A stretch of 64,000 bases of DNA. Origin: DATKFM01 sp963810485. Lineage in GTDB: Bacteria; Pseudomonadota; Alphaproteobacteria; Dongiales; Dongiaceae. The translations under genes were made by a program, and so were the position numbers. Shown here piece after piece: positions 53,196 to 62,001 of this stretch. The stretch is from positions 806,001 to 870,000 of the forward strand of contig CAWENQ010000003.1 of NCBI GenBank assembly GCA_963810485.1, read 5' to 3'. Each line of letters begins with the position of its first letter. Position 1 is the first letter of the stretch. The notes under the pieces were generated by a model. It did no database searches and had not been told where the DNA came from. It saw only the letters and a program-made list of their open reading frames with translations.

Positions 53196-56100
53196 ATGGC
53201 AGTTTTCAAGGGCGGCCCGGCGCAGAGCATCAATTTCGACAGCCTGGGCATCACGGCCTGGCTCAGCGGCACGGTCCTCCTACAGACACCGGCGGAATAC
53301 AGTGTCCAGGCGACAACATCTCTGGTTGTCAACTATTCCGGCAGCGGCTTTACCTACGACGCCAACAAGGTCCCGGTTTCGGGAACCGTTACTTCAATCA
53401 CCGCTGAGTTATCTGGACTACCTTGGCTCGATTTTGCGGAACTCCGTTTGCCCGTAGCGACCCTCCGGGCTTTCGTGGAGAGCGGCAATGCGGAAGGGCT
53501 CCTCGCAGCCATACTTTCCGGTAACGACATCATCGATCGCGCTTTCGGTGCGAACTTGCCAGACCTTCTCGAGGGCTTCGGCGGCAATGACTCGATCCAC
53601 GGCGCCGACGGCAATGACACCTTGCGCGGCGGCGCCGGCAACGACACGCTTCTAGGCGGCACCGGCAACGACCGTCTGACAGGCGGCAAAGGCAATGATT
53701 GGTACTACGTCGATTCCGCCGACGATATTGTCGATGAGTCGGACGGCTCTGGCGTCGACAGGGTGCTGGTCGAAGGTGTCCTGTTCAATCTCGCCGATCA
53801 AAGCCGCGGCACCATAGAGCATATCCAGATCGTCAGCGGCGCCTTCGCAACCGTTATCGGAAACGACTTCGCCAATCGCGTGACTGGAAACGATTCCGAT
53901 AGCGCCATCGTCGGTGGCGGCGGCAACGATTCGATCGATGCCCGCGGCGGCAACGACGATCTCAAGGGCGATGCCGGTAGCGACACTCTCGATGGCGGCG
54001 AAGGCGGCGATACCCTGGAAGGCGGCGGGGGCGCGGATTCGCTTCGCGGCGGCGGCGGGGACGATTCGTATTATGTCGACGATCAGGACAAGATTTCGGA
54101 AGTCCAGAGCGGCGGCGAGGATGCGGTCCGCTATACCGGTGCCAGGGGCAGCTATACTCTCGGCGCTAATCTCGAAAACCTAGGCCTCGTCTCCGGCATG
54201 ACGGGAACGGGCAATAACCTCGCCAACGGCATCATCGGCAATGCCGACGCCAACAAGCTTCACGGCATGGCGGAAAACGATACGCTGGATGGCGGCGAAG
54301 GCGACGATACGCTGGATGGCGGCGCCGGCGCCGACAGGCTGATCGGCAGAGGCGACGACGACACCTACATCGTCGATAACGCCGCGGACTTTGTCGACGA
54401 AGGCCTCACCGGCGCCGGAAACGACCTGGTCCGCAGCTCTGTGTCCTTCGACCTGTCCGGCGCCACCGGCCAGGCCGCCGGCATTGTCGAAAACCTAGTC
54501 CTCACCGGAAAAACCACGATCGACGGAACCGGCAGCGCCGCCGACAATAGGCTCACCGGCAACGGCGCGAAGAACCGTTTGCTCGGTTTGGGCGGCGACG
54601 ACGTCCTCGATGGCGGCCTGGGCACCGACAGCCTGATCGGCGGCGCCGGCAGTGACACCTATATTGTGGATTCGAAGAGTGACATCGTCGAAGAATTGGG
54701 CACCGATCCATGGGACACCATTATCGCGGCATTCTCCATCGACCTTAATTCCGACGCGTACAAGAACATCGAGTTTGTCACCATCACCGGAACGAAGGCG
54801 GCAAATGCGACCGGCAGTGACGCCGAAAACGATCTGCACGGCAATTCCGCTGCCAACCGGCTTTCAGGCGGCGGTGCCGCCGACCTGCTGTTCGGCGGCA
54901 AAGGGAACGATACGCTGGACGGCGGGGCCGAAGTCGACATCCTGATCGGCGGCCTCGGCAACGATATCTACTTTGTCGACAGTGCCAGCGACATTATCTT
55001 TGGCGAAGACGCCAATCGTGCCGGCGGCATGGACACAGTCTTCAGCAGTGCATTTGAATTCCGCTTGCCGGGCAACATCGAGACCCTTCGTCTGGCTGCC
55101 GGCGCTGTCAACGGCTTTGGCAACGATCTCAGTAATCTCATCAGCGGCAATGACGATGGAAATTTTCTCTTTGGCGGAGAATTCAACAACGGCCCCGGCA
55201 ATGACACATTGAATGGCGGCGGCGGCAACGATTCGCTCGATGGCGGCACGCTCGGCAAGGATCTGATGATCGGCGGTGCCGGAAGCGACGTCTACTACGC
55301 CGACGACGGCGACATGGTAGACGAGTTGAGGGCGAGCGGCGGGATCGATGTCGTGTTCTATCGCGGCTCAAGCGGATACGTCCTCGGCGCGAACATCGAG
55401 AATCTGACACTGGAAAGCAGTGCGGCGCCCGTGTTCGGCACCGGCAACGCTCTTAACAATCACATTGATGACAATCGCGAAGATAACCGGCTGCGCGGTC
55501 TCGCGGGCGAGGATTCCCTGACGGCCGGCGGCGGCAACGACACGCTCGACGGCGGTTCCGCCGCGGATCGGCTAGCGGGCGGCATCGGCGATGATCTGTA
55601 CATCGTGGATAATGCCGCCGATGAAATCAGGGACGCTGCAGGTGACGGCGACGACACCGTCGAAAGTTCCATCTCATTCAATCTCACGGACAATGGCGCC
55701 ACCGTACGCGGCGAATTCGAGGCGCTGCGGCTGACCGGCAGCGCCGCGATCAACGGGACTGGGAGCAGCGGACGCAATCACATCACAGGGAATAGCGCCG
55801 CCAATGTTCTCGACGGCGGCAAGGGTTTCGATAACCTATCGGGCGGCGACGGCAATGATACCTTGATCGGCGGCGAGGACAGCAGCATTGATATCCTGGA
55901 TGGCGGCACCGGCGCCGACAGAATGGAAGGCGGCGAAGGCGACGACTTCTATTTCGTTGACAATATCGGCGACTTTGTTGGCGAGCATGATGGCATTTTC
56001 GGCGGCTGGGACACGGTGACAGCCACAATCAACTACACACTTGCTGGAGAAGCAGAGGTTCTCTTTCTTAGCGGCAATGCCAACTCGGGCACGGGCAATG

Positions 56101-56894
56101 GCACCGACAACCAGATCGAAGGGAACCAGACAAACACCACGCTCCGCGGTCTGGATGGCAACGACTTTATCATCGACCGCATCGGCAATGACACGCTGGA
56201 TGGCGGCGCCGGCAACGACACAATGCTCGGCGGCAAGGGCAATGACACCTATATCGCCAATTCCTTCGACGACGTTGTCGACGAGACACTCGGCGACGGG
56301 ATCGATACCGTCATTGCCTCGGTCACCTACACGCTTTCGACGGCAGCCGCCGCTGATGTGGAGAATCTGACGCTGGCTGCCACCGCGGGCAATATCGACG
56401 GCCGCGGCAATGATCAAGACAATAGGATTACCGGCAATAACGGCCGCAATATGCTTGCCGGCTTCTTGGGCAATGACACGATTACCGGCGGCAGTCACGA
56501 CGACCAGCTCCAGGGCGGCGAAGGAAATGACAGTCTCAACGGCGGCAACGACATCGACCGCCTCGTCGGCGGCACGGGCAACGATACCCTGAGCGGCGGC
56601 CTCGGACGCGATTTCTACGTCTATGAGAGCGCGCTCGATGGCCGTGACCTTATCGCCGGATTCGACGGCAATCCTGTTGGCGACCAGGACTTCCTGGATA
56701 TGGATGCGCTGTTTGACTCCCTGGGTGTCGCAACCTCAGATCGGGCAGCACGCGCTCAAGCCACCGATCGCGGCGGCGCGGTCGATATTCGCGTCGATAC
56801 CAACGGCGACGGTACATTCGAACTCTTCGCCGCCACGTTGCAAACGCCGGATGCGATCACTGTCGGCGTTGACATCGTCGTGGGAACTCTCTAG
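53196..56894 (+). CDS. RTX calcium-binding repeat protein 2
   Basis: 1,232 residues, no signal peptide, full-length paralogue of RTX1. N-terminal module (INFDSLGITAWLSGTV, YSGSGFTYDANKVPVSGTV, AILSGNDIIDRAFG), nine repeats of nonapeptide GGxGNDTL blocks plus IENL...GTGN...NxITGN segments, and the C-terminal module LDMDALFDSLGVATSDRA, VDIRVDTNGDGTFELF, ending ITVGVDIVVGTL. The order of the nine repeats is collinear with RTX1. Calcium-dependent folding after type I secretion is the family rule. No lipase, protease or adhesin domain is visible, so its activity is unknown. Confidence 0.93.
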   Translation: MAVFKGGPAQSINFDSLGITAWLSGTVLLQTPAEYSVQATTSLVVNYSGSGFTYDANKVPVSGTVTSITAELSGLPWLDFAELRLPVATLRAFVESGNAEGLLAAILSGNDIIDRAFGANLPDLLEGFGGNDSIHGADGNDTLRGGAGNDTLLGGTGNDRLTGGKGNDWYYVDSADDIVDESDGSGVDRVLVEGVLFNLADQSRGTIEHIQIVSGAFATVIGNDFANRVTGNDSDSAIVGGGGNDSIDARGGNDDLKGDAGSDTLDGGEGGDTLEGGGGADSLRGGGGDDSYYVDDQDKISEVQSGGEDAVRYTGARGSYTLGANLENLGLVSGMTGTGNNLANGIIGNADANKLHGMAENDTLDGGEGDDTLDGGAGADRLIGRGDDDTYIVDNAADFVDEGLTGAGNDLVRSSVSFDLSGATGQAAGIVENLVLTGKTTIDGTGSAADNRLTGNGAKNRLLGLGGDDVLDGGLGTDSLIGGAGSDTYIVDSKSDIVEELGTDPWDTIIAAFSIDLNSDAYKNIEFVTITGTKAANATGSDAENDLHGNSAANRLSGGGAADLLFGGKGNDTLDGGAEVDILIGGLGNDIYFVDSASDIIFGEDANRAGGMDTVFSSAFEFRLPGNIETLRLAAGAVNGFGNDLSNLISGNDDGNFLFGGEFNNGPGNDTLNGGGGNDSLDGGTLGKDLMIGGAGSDVYYADDGDMVDELRASGGIDVVFYRGSSGYVLGANIENLTLESSAAPVFGTGNALNNHIDDNREDNRLRGLAGEDSLTAGGGNDTLDGGSAADRLAGGIGDDLYIVDNAADEIRDAAGDGDDTVESSISFNLTDNGATVRGEFEALRLTGSAAINGTGSSGRNHITGNSAANVLDGGKGFDNLSGGDGNDTLIGGEDSSIDILDGGTGADRMEGGEGDDFYFVDNIGDFVGEHDGIFGGWDTVTATINYTLAGEAEVLFLSGNANSGTGNGTDNQIEGNQTNTTLRGLDGNDFIIDRIGNDTLDGGAGNDTMLGGKGNDTYIANSFDDVVDETLGDGIDTVIASVTYTLSTAAAADVENLTLAATAGNIDGRGNDQDNRITGNNGRNMLAGFLGNDTITGGSHDDQLQGGEGNDSLNGGNDIDRLVGGTGNDTLSGGLGRDFYVYESALDGRDLIAGFDGNPVGDQDFLDMDALFDSLGVATSDRAARAQATDRGGAVDIRVDTNGDGTFELFAATLQTPDAITVGVDIVVGTL

Positions 56895-56908
56895 CCCACG
56901 ACCCGGCC

Positions 56909-56949
56909 GCCGCCGCGCCGCGTTAACAGCGAAGCAGCGGCGCGGCGGC
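56909..56949. terminator. GC-rich hairpin after RTX gene 2
   Basis: GCCGCCGCGCCGC (56909-56921) pairs with GCGGCGCGGCGGC (56937-56949), a 15-base loop containing GTTAACAG. Lies between two convergent genes. Nearly identical to the hairpin behind RTX gene 1. Confidence 0.6.
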
Positions 56950-56973
56950 AGGCACGGGTCTGCGTCCACACTT

Positions 56974-57393
56974 TCAGGCGCCTACTGCCACCAGCGAACG
57001 CCCGGCCCGGCGCAGGCCGATATATTGCACCAGGGCGAAATCCGCGACCATCAGGGCCACGAGGCCGACCAGCCATTGCCCCAAGCTGTTGAACAAGCCT
57101 GGAGCTGCCAGCAATAGGACCGCGCTGCCGGCGACCCACGAGACGTTCAATAGGATGACGGTGCGGCCCGCCCAAAGGTTAATTTCGGTCCGGCGACCGC
57201 TGAATAGCAGCCAGACCGCATAGCCGATGAGCCCGATTCCAACCGCAAACAGGTATACCGGCTCGGCAAAGCCGATAACGGTGCTGAGAGGGCCTGGCAG
57301 CAGAGTCAGGAGCAGTCCACCAGCCCCGGACACCACCGCGTCGGCCAGCATGGCGCGGCGCAGCAATGGCGCCGCAGTTGCATTCCCCGTCAT
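56974..57393 (-). CDS. Small integral membrane protein (four TM)
   Basis: 139 residues with hydrophobic segments at about 18-40, 45-65, 75-97 and 103-125 (GGLLLTLLPGPL, YLFAVGIGLIGYAVWLLF, VILLNVSWVAGSAVLLL, WLVGLVALMVADFALVQYI). GGAAAGGTGAT ribosome site. I know no clear family; it looks like small predicted membrane proteins often paired with MmyB-like regulators. It is divergent from such a regulator, which may control it. Confidence 0.75.
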   Translation of the reverse strand: MTGNATAAPLLRRAMLADAVVSGAGGLLLTLLPGPLSTVIGFAEPVYLFAVGIGLIGYAVWLLFSGRRTEINLWAGRTVILLNVSWVAGSAVLLLAAPGLFNSLGQWLVGLVALMVADFALVQYIGLRRAGRSLVAVGA

Positions 57394-57501
57394 GTTGCAT
57401 CACCTTTCCATTTGAAGTGCAGTTGCGGTTGCATGCTGCCGCCGGACATGGTGCGCCGCAATTACCCGGCAGGTAATCGCCCGGGGAACAGTGGCGAGGA
57501 C

Positions 57502-58347
57502 ATGAAGCAACGCGCGAAACCCCGGAAGAGTCCGTTCGGCCAGCTGCTGCGGCGCTGGCGCCAGAGCCGCGGCATCAGCCAGCTTGGCCTGGCCTTGGAT
57601 GCCGGCCTGTCGGCGCGGCATCTGAGCTTCATCGAAACCGGCCGGGCGCGGCCGAGCCGCGATATGGTACTGCGGCTCGGCGAAGCATTGGACCTGTCCC
57701 TGCGGGACCGGAATGAGCTTCTGATCGGTGCTGGTTTCGCGGCGGTGTTCCCGGCCAGCTCGCTCCACAGCGTGCCGCTCTCCCAGGCGCGCAAGGCGCT
57801 GACTTTCATGTTGACGCAGCAGGAGCCCTACCCCGCCATCGTGGTCAACAGAGCCTGGGACATGCTGATGGCCAACAAGGCGGCGGAGCGGCTCCTCGGG
57901 ATGCTCGGCCTCCCCGTGCAGAACAGCGGCGGCGAGCCGCCGAATCTGCTGCGGGCCTTGCTGCATCCCGCCGTCCTCCGACGCTATGTCGTCAACTGGG
58001 AGACCGTTGCCCTCTCCATGATCTCCAGCATGCGGCGCGAGTTGAACGCCTATCCCGATGCGGCGATCGGTCGGCTGCTGGCGGAGGTCATGGAGTATCC
58101 GGGAGTTCCCCGCGAATGGCCGGCGGAGAGCGACGATGCGGCGATCCCGCCTCTCTTGCCGCTGACGCTGGAGAAGGATGGGCTGCGCCTGACCTGGTTC
58201 ACCATCATCACGACCTTCGGCACGCCCCAGGACATCACGCTGCAGGATCTGCGGGTGGAGTGTTTCTTCCCCGCCGACGATGCGACCGAAGCCGCCTGCT
58301 GGCGATTTGCGCGGCAAAGCGATGCCGCGTCGTCAGCCGCAGAATGA
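57502..58347 (+). CDS. XRE-type regulator with MmyB-like ligand domain
   Basis: 281 residues from ATG 57502 (GCGAGGA upstream); the frame opens 30 codons earlier. N-terminal helix-turn-helix: LLRRWRQSRGISQLGLALDAG, SARHLSFIETGRARPSRDMV. C-terminal MmyB-type domain: PAIVVNRAWDMLMANKAAERLL, NLLRALLHPAVLRRYVVNWE, TWFTIITTFGTPQDITLQDL. Regulators of this kind normally repress an adjacent divergent gene; the four-TM protein gene is in that place. Confidence 0.9.
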   Translation: MKQRAKPRKSPFGQLLRRWRQSRGISQLGLALDAGLSARHLSFIETGRARPSRDMVLRLGEALDLSLRDRNELLIGAGFAAVFPASSLHSVPLSQARKALTFMLTQQEPYPAIVVNRAWDMLMANKAAERLLGMLGLPVQNSGGEPPNLLRALLHPAVLRRYVVNWETVALSMISSMRRELNAYPDAAIGRLLAEVMEYPGVPREWPAESDDAAIPPLLPLTLEKDGLRLTWFTIITTFGTPQDITLQDLRVECFFPADDATEAACWRFARQSDAASSAAE

Positions 58348-58448
58348 GGTTGGATTCAGACTGCGGATGTCGCAGACTTCCTTGAACGGAAGGCGCTGCG
58401 CACCGTCACGAAGCCGCTCAACTTCCGTATTGTCGGAAAGAGGCCGAC

Positions 58449-59117
58449 ATGAGCGAAGAATACTATACCGAAGTCTGCGAAGAGATGCTGGGCATTATCA
58501 CGGCCTATGCCGAGATGTCGGCGGAGAAGACCGGCCGCGCAAATTTCGGCGAGCGCGTCATGGCTGCGCTGCGCCGGGTGCCGCGTCATGAGTTTGTCCC
58601 CGCGGAACTACGGCCGATGGCGTATGTCGATTCGCCGCTGCCCATCGGCTTCGACAAGACGATCTCACAGCCTTTTATCGTCGCGCTGATGACCGATCTG
58701 CTGGATCTCCAGCCGGCGGACCGGGTGCTGGAGATCGGCACGGGCCTGGGCTACCAGTCCGCGGTGCTGGCAGAACTTGTCGCGAATGTCTTCACCATCG
58801 AATATATCGAGGAACTGGGGCAGGAAGCGAGAAACCGCCTCAGCCGTTCCGGCTACCGCAATATCGAGTTTCGCATCGGCGACGGCGCGCAGGGCTGGCC
58901 GCAGCATGCTCCCTTTGACAAGATCATCGTCACGGCCGCGCCGGAGCTCATTCCCGGCCCGCTGATCTCCCAACTGAAGCGCGGCGGCCGCATGGTGGTG
59001 CCCGCCGGCATCGCCGAGGCGCAGCAGCTTCTGGTGGTGGAGAAGGATGACTCCGGCCGCGCGCGGACGCGGGAGATCATTCCCGTTAAATTCTCGGCGC
59101 TGATGTCGGCCGACTGA
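58449..59117 (+). CDS. pcm: Protein-L-isoaspartate O-methyltransferase
   Basis: 222 residues. SAM motif VLEIGTGLGYQSAVLAEL, substrate-binding ALRRVPRHEFVPAELRPMAYVDSPLPIG, SQPFIVALMTDLLDLQ, and FDKIIVTAAPELIPGPLISQL. Repairs L-isoaspartyl residues in damaged proteins. GAGG ribosome site. Independent of the RTX genes flanking it. Confidence 0.94.
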   Translation: MSEEYYTEVCEEMLGIITAYAEMSAEKTGRANFGERVMAALRRVPRHEFVPAELRPMAYVDSPLPIGFDKTISQPFIVALMTDLLDLQPADRVLEIGTGLGYQSAVLAELVANVFTIEYIEELGQEARNRLSRSGYRNIEFRIGDGAQGWPQHAPFDKIIVTAAPELIPGPLISQLKRGGRMVVPAGIAEAQQLLVVEKDDSGRARTREIIPVKFSALMSAD

Positions 59118-59183
59118 TCGGCAGCAACCGCAGAAACATTGGCATTCTCTGCGCTTTCGCGAAACTATGTGGCCACCGCCGCT

Positions 59184-59199
59184 TGTGATCACCGTCACA
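59184..59199. promoter_or_regulatory. CRP/FNR-type palindrome upstream of RTX gene 3
   Basis: TGTGATCACCGTCACA, a perfect TGTGA-N6-TCACA, 172 bases upstream of the RTX3 start. A weaker second copy follows (GTTGA-N6-TCACA, about 59205-59220). Confidence 0.6.
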
Positions 59200-59370
59200 T
59201 TATCGGTTGATCCCCATCACATTCCCATCAAGTAAACCGCCGGTTGAGTGACCGGCATCATACGGATCGCACCTGAAAACCCCGAGAGTCGGGCCATCTG
59301 AAACCGAACAGTTTGTTGACGCCCGGGCAAACTACCTTTTCGACAGCCCGGCCCAAACAAGGAGGTTCCG

Positions 59371-60855
59371 ATGGCTACGTTGTATGCGGGTACCGAGAGC
59401 GCCGTGCGCATGGATACGATGAACATCGGCACGTGGCTGACGGGCACCGTCGATGATAGCTGGCCCACGCACATGAAGGTGGGCGGCCCCGGCGACAGCT
59501 ACCGGATCTTTGGCGGTACGGGCTTCACCTATAGTCCAACCGGCCGTTTCAACGGCGGTACATTGCAGTCCGTCTACATCAGCGACGGGAGCGGCGGCGA
59601 GCCTTGGGGCATCACTGGTATGTCGATGCCCGTTGCCACCTTCAATGCATATGCCAGCGCCGGAAACACTGCCGCCTTCCTGGCGGCGGTCTTTGCCGGC
59701 AATGACACGCTGAACGGACATAGCTGGCATGTATTCGACGACTACCTCAATGGGTATGGCGGCCACGACAAGATCAATGGCGGCGCCGGCAACGATACGC
59801 TCATCGGCGGCGCCGGGAACGACAGCCTGGTCGGTGGCTCAAACAGCTACTACGACGAGCTTGATGGCGGCACGGGTGCCGATACCATGCGGGGCGAAGG
59901 CGGCTTCGACAAATACTTTGTTGACAACACGGGAGATGTCGTTGTTGAGGCGAGCGGCGCCGCCGGAGGTGAAGATGGCGTGGTTTCGTCGATCAGCTAC
60001 ACCCTAGCCGAGAATGTCGAGCATCTCGAACTCTTGGACGTGGCCACCGCGAAAAACGCAGGCGGCAACGCTCTGGACAATTCGATCGGCGGAAATGTCT
60101 TCGCGAACAAACTCTTCGGCCTTGCGGGTGACGATCAGATTTTCGGCGGTGACGGCAACGATACGCTTGATGGCGGCGCGAATGCTGACGACATGACGGG
60201 CGGCAGCGGCAACGACACCTACTACGTGGACTCGTCATCAGATTGGGTCAACGAAACGTCGGGGTCTGGTATCGATCTGGTCATCGCATCGACCGATTTC
60301 AGTTTGTATGCAGCATTGGGGCAAGTTGAGAATTTGACATTAGCCGGAACCGGGAACCTCACCGGTTGGGGCAACGGCCTCGACAACACGATCACCGGCA
60401 ACACTGGTACAAATAACCTCTATGGCTACAGCGGTAACGATACAATCAGCGGTGGCGGCGGCAGCGACTATCTCAACGGTGGCCTCGGCAGTGACACGCT
60501 GAATGGCGGTCTGGGCAATGACACCGTCGATGGCGGCCACGGTACCAACGTGATCAACGTCTTCGACGGCAACGACACAGTCCGGCACCAGGCTTCTGTC
60601 GATGCGCTTGACATCATTCAGAACTTCGACGGCAATCCAACCGGTGGCCAAGATGTGCTCGATCTCGATAGCATGTTCGATGCCCTGGGTGTCGCCGCCC
60701 CCAGCCGCGCCGGGCGCGTCCAGCTCACCGACAAGGGCTCGTCTGTCGATGTCAGGATCGACACCGACAACAACGGTACGTTCGACTACCTCGCTGCGAC
60801 GGTCCAGTCCGCGAATACGATCACCGTGGGCTCAGACGTACTCGTCGGCACCTGA
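59371..60855 (+). CDS. RTX calcium-binding repeat protein 3 (short)
   Basis: 494 residues, strong ribosome site AAGGAGG seven bases before the ATG. N-terminal module (MNIGTWLTGTV, FGGTGFTYSPTGRFNGGT, AAFLAAVFAGNDTLNG), two repeat modules (GGAGNDTLIGGAGNDSLVGG, NLTLAGTGNLTGWGNGLDN) and the same C-terminal module as the long paralogues (LDLDSMFDALGVAAPSR, VDVRIDTDNNGTFDYLAATV, ending ITVGSDVLVGT). It looks like the long proteins with seven internal modules removed. Role unknown. Confidence 0.93.
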   Translation: MATLYAGTESAVRMDTMNIGTWLTGTVDDSWPTHMKVGGPGDSYRIFGGTGFTYSPTGRFNGGTLQSVYISDGSGGEPWGITGMSMPVATFNAYASAGNTAAFLAAVFAGNDTLNGHSWHVFDDYLNGYGGHDKINGGAGNDTLIGGAGNDSLVGGSNSYYDELDGGTGADTMRGEGGFDKYFVDNTGDVVVEASGAAGGEDGVVSSISYTLAENVEHLELLDVATAKNAGGNALDNSIGGNVFANKLFGLAGDDQIFGGDGNDTLDGGANADDMTGGSGNDTYYVDSSSDWVNETSGSGIDLVIASTDFSLYAALGQVENLTLAGTGNLTGWGNGLDNTITGNTGTNNLYGYSGNDTISGGGGSDYLNGGLGSDTLNGGLGNDTVDGGHGTNVINVFDGNDTVRHQASVDALDIIQNFDGNPTGGQDVLDLDSMFDALGVAAPSRAGRVQLTDKGSSVDVRIDTDNNGTFDYLAATVQSANTITVGSDVLVGT

Positions 60856-60881
60856 CGCAAGCTGCCTGCAGCCGATCTGTC

Positions 60882-60918
60882 GGGGCGGAATCCTTTGCGG
60901 TTCCGCCCCTTCTATTTT
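60882..60918 (+). terminator. Intrinsic terminator after RTX gene 3
   Basis: GGGGCGGAA (60882-60890) and TTCCGCCCC (60901-60909) form a perfect stem with a 10-base loop, followed by TTCTATTTT. Placed between two convergent coding ends. Confidence 0.85.
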
Positions 60919-61181
60919 CCCGGGAGCGCGGGCAGGGTTTTGCGTAGTCGACGCAGGACCGCGTCCCGCTGCGCCTTGTTGCTTATGCGGAAACGGACGA
61001 ACGCACCGTCGATCTTGAGATCGGCGAACAGGCCGGCCGGGTCTTCGTGAAAATGCAACCAACCCTGCCCACCCTTGTAGAACGCGCCGCGCTTGCGTTC
61101 ACGTAGGATCGGGTGGTTCTTGCGAACGGCCCGAAGCAAATCCTCGAGCTGATCAAGTGCGGCGTCAGTGGCGTGACGCAT
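60912..61181 (-). CDS. Hypothetical protein (DUF-type, 89 aa)
   Basis: 89 residues from ATG 61181; a TTG at 61211 in the same frame overlaps the AapP stop. Sequence: LDQLEDLLRAVRKNHPILRE, RKRGAFYKGGQGWLHFHEDP, FADLKIDGAFVRFRISNKAQ. It has the fold pattern of small alpha-beta proteins but I cannot name a family. It follows AapP on the same strand and could be its last operon member. Confidence 0.7.
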   Translation of the reverse strand: MRHATDAALDQLEDLLRAVRKNHPILRERKRGAFYKGGQGWLHFHEDPAGLFADLKIDGAFVRFRISNKAQRDAVLRRLRKTLPALPGK

Positions 61182-61207
61182 CGAAAGTTCGGTCGCCGCG
61201 CCACCGG

Positions 61208-61984
61208 TCAATGATGCAGGATCTGCGACAGGAACAGCTTCGTGCGCTCCGAGCGCGGATGGTTGAAGAATTCTTCCGGCTCGTTCTCCTCGATGATCTC
61301 GCCGCGATCCATGAAGATGACGCGGTTGGCAACAGTGCGTGCAAAGCCCATCTCGTGGGTCACGCAGATCATCGTCATGCCGGAACGCGCCAGTTCAATC
61401 ATCACGTCGAGAACTTCCTTGATCATCTCGGGATCGAGCGCGGAAGTGGGTTCGTCGAACAGCATCACTTTCGGATTCATGCAGAGCGAGCGGGCGATGG
61501 CGACGCGCTGCTGCTGACCGCCGGAGAGCTGGCCCGGATACTTGGCCGCCTGTTCGGGGATCTTGACTCGCTCCAGATATTTCATGGCGGCCGCTTCCGC
61601 TTCGGCCTTCGGCATCTTACGGACCCAGATCGGCGCCAGCGTCAGGTTCTCGAGAACGGTCAGGTGCGGAAACAAGTTGAAATGCTGGAACACCATGCCG
61701 ACTTCGCGGCGCACCTGCTCGATATGCTTGAGGTCGTGGCTGAGTTCGATGTTGTCGACGACGATACGTCCCTTCTGATGCTCTTCCAGCCGATTGATGC
61801 AGCGGATCATCGTCGATTTGCCCGAGCCTGAAGGCCCGCAAACGACGATACGCTCGCCCTTATTGACAGTCAGATTGATGTTCTTGAGGACATGGAACTG
61901 CCCGTACCATTTATGGACGCCGTCCATCCGGATCATCACGTCGCTGGAGATTTGCATCGCAGGTGCGGCGGCTTGCAGGGACAT
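61208..61984 (-). CDS. aapP: General L-amino-acid ABC transporter ATPase
   Basis: 258 residues from ATG 61984 with GAGGAGG upstream (frame opens 48 codons earlier). Walker A GPSGSGKSTMI, LSGGQQQRVAIARSL signature, VMLFDEPTSALDPEM Walker B and THEMGFARTV. HKWYGQFHVLKNINLTV is the GlnQ/AapP type. Powers import of polar amino acids with the two permeases beside it. Eighteen bases after the AapM stop. Confidence 0.95.
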   Translation of the reverse strand: MSLQAAAPAMQISSDVMIRMDGVHKWYGQFHVLKNINLTVNKGERIVVCGPSGSGKSTMIRCINRLEEHQKGRIVVDNIELSHDLKHIEQVRREVGMVFQHFNLFPHLTVLENLTLAPIWVRKMPKAEAEAAAMKYLERVKIPEQAAKYPGQLSGGQQQRVAIARSLCMNPKVMLFDEPTSALDPEMIKEVLDVMIELARSGMTMICVTHEMGFARTVANRVIFMDRGEIIEENEPEEFFNHPRSERTKLFLSQILHH

Positions 61985-62001
61985 GGCGGATGCCTCCTCG
62001 C

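Noticed and set aside
49076..60855. CRISPR array or non-coding tandem repeat
   Set aside because: The GGCAACGACAC-type DNA repeats are codons of RTX nonapeptides in one long frame; spacing is irregular and there are no spacers or cas genes.
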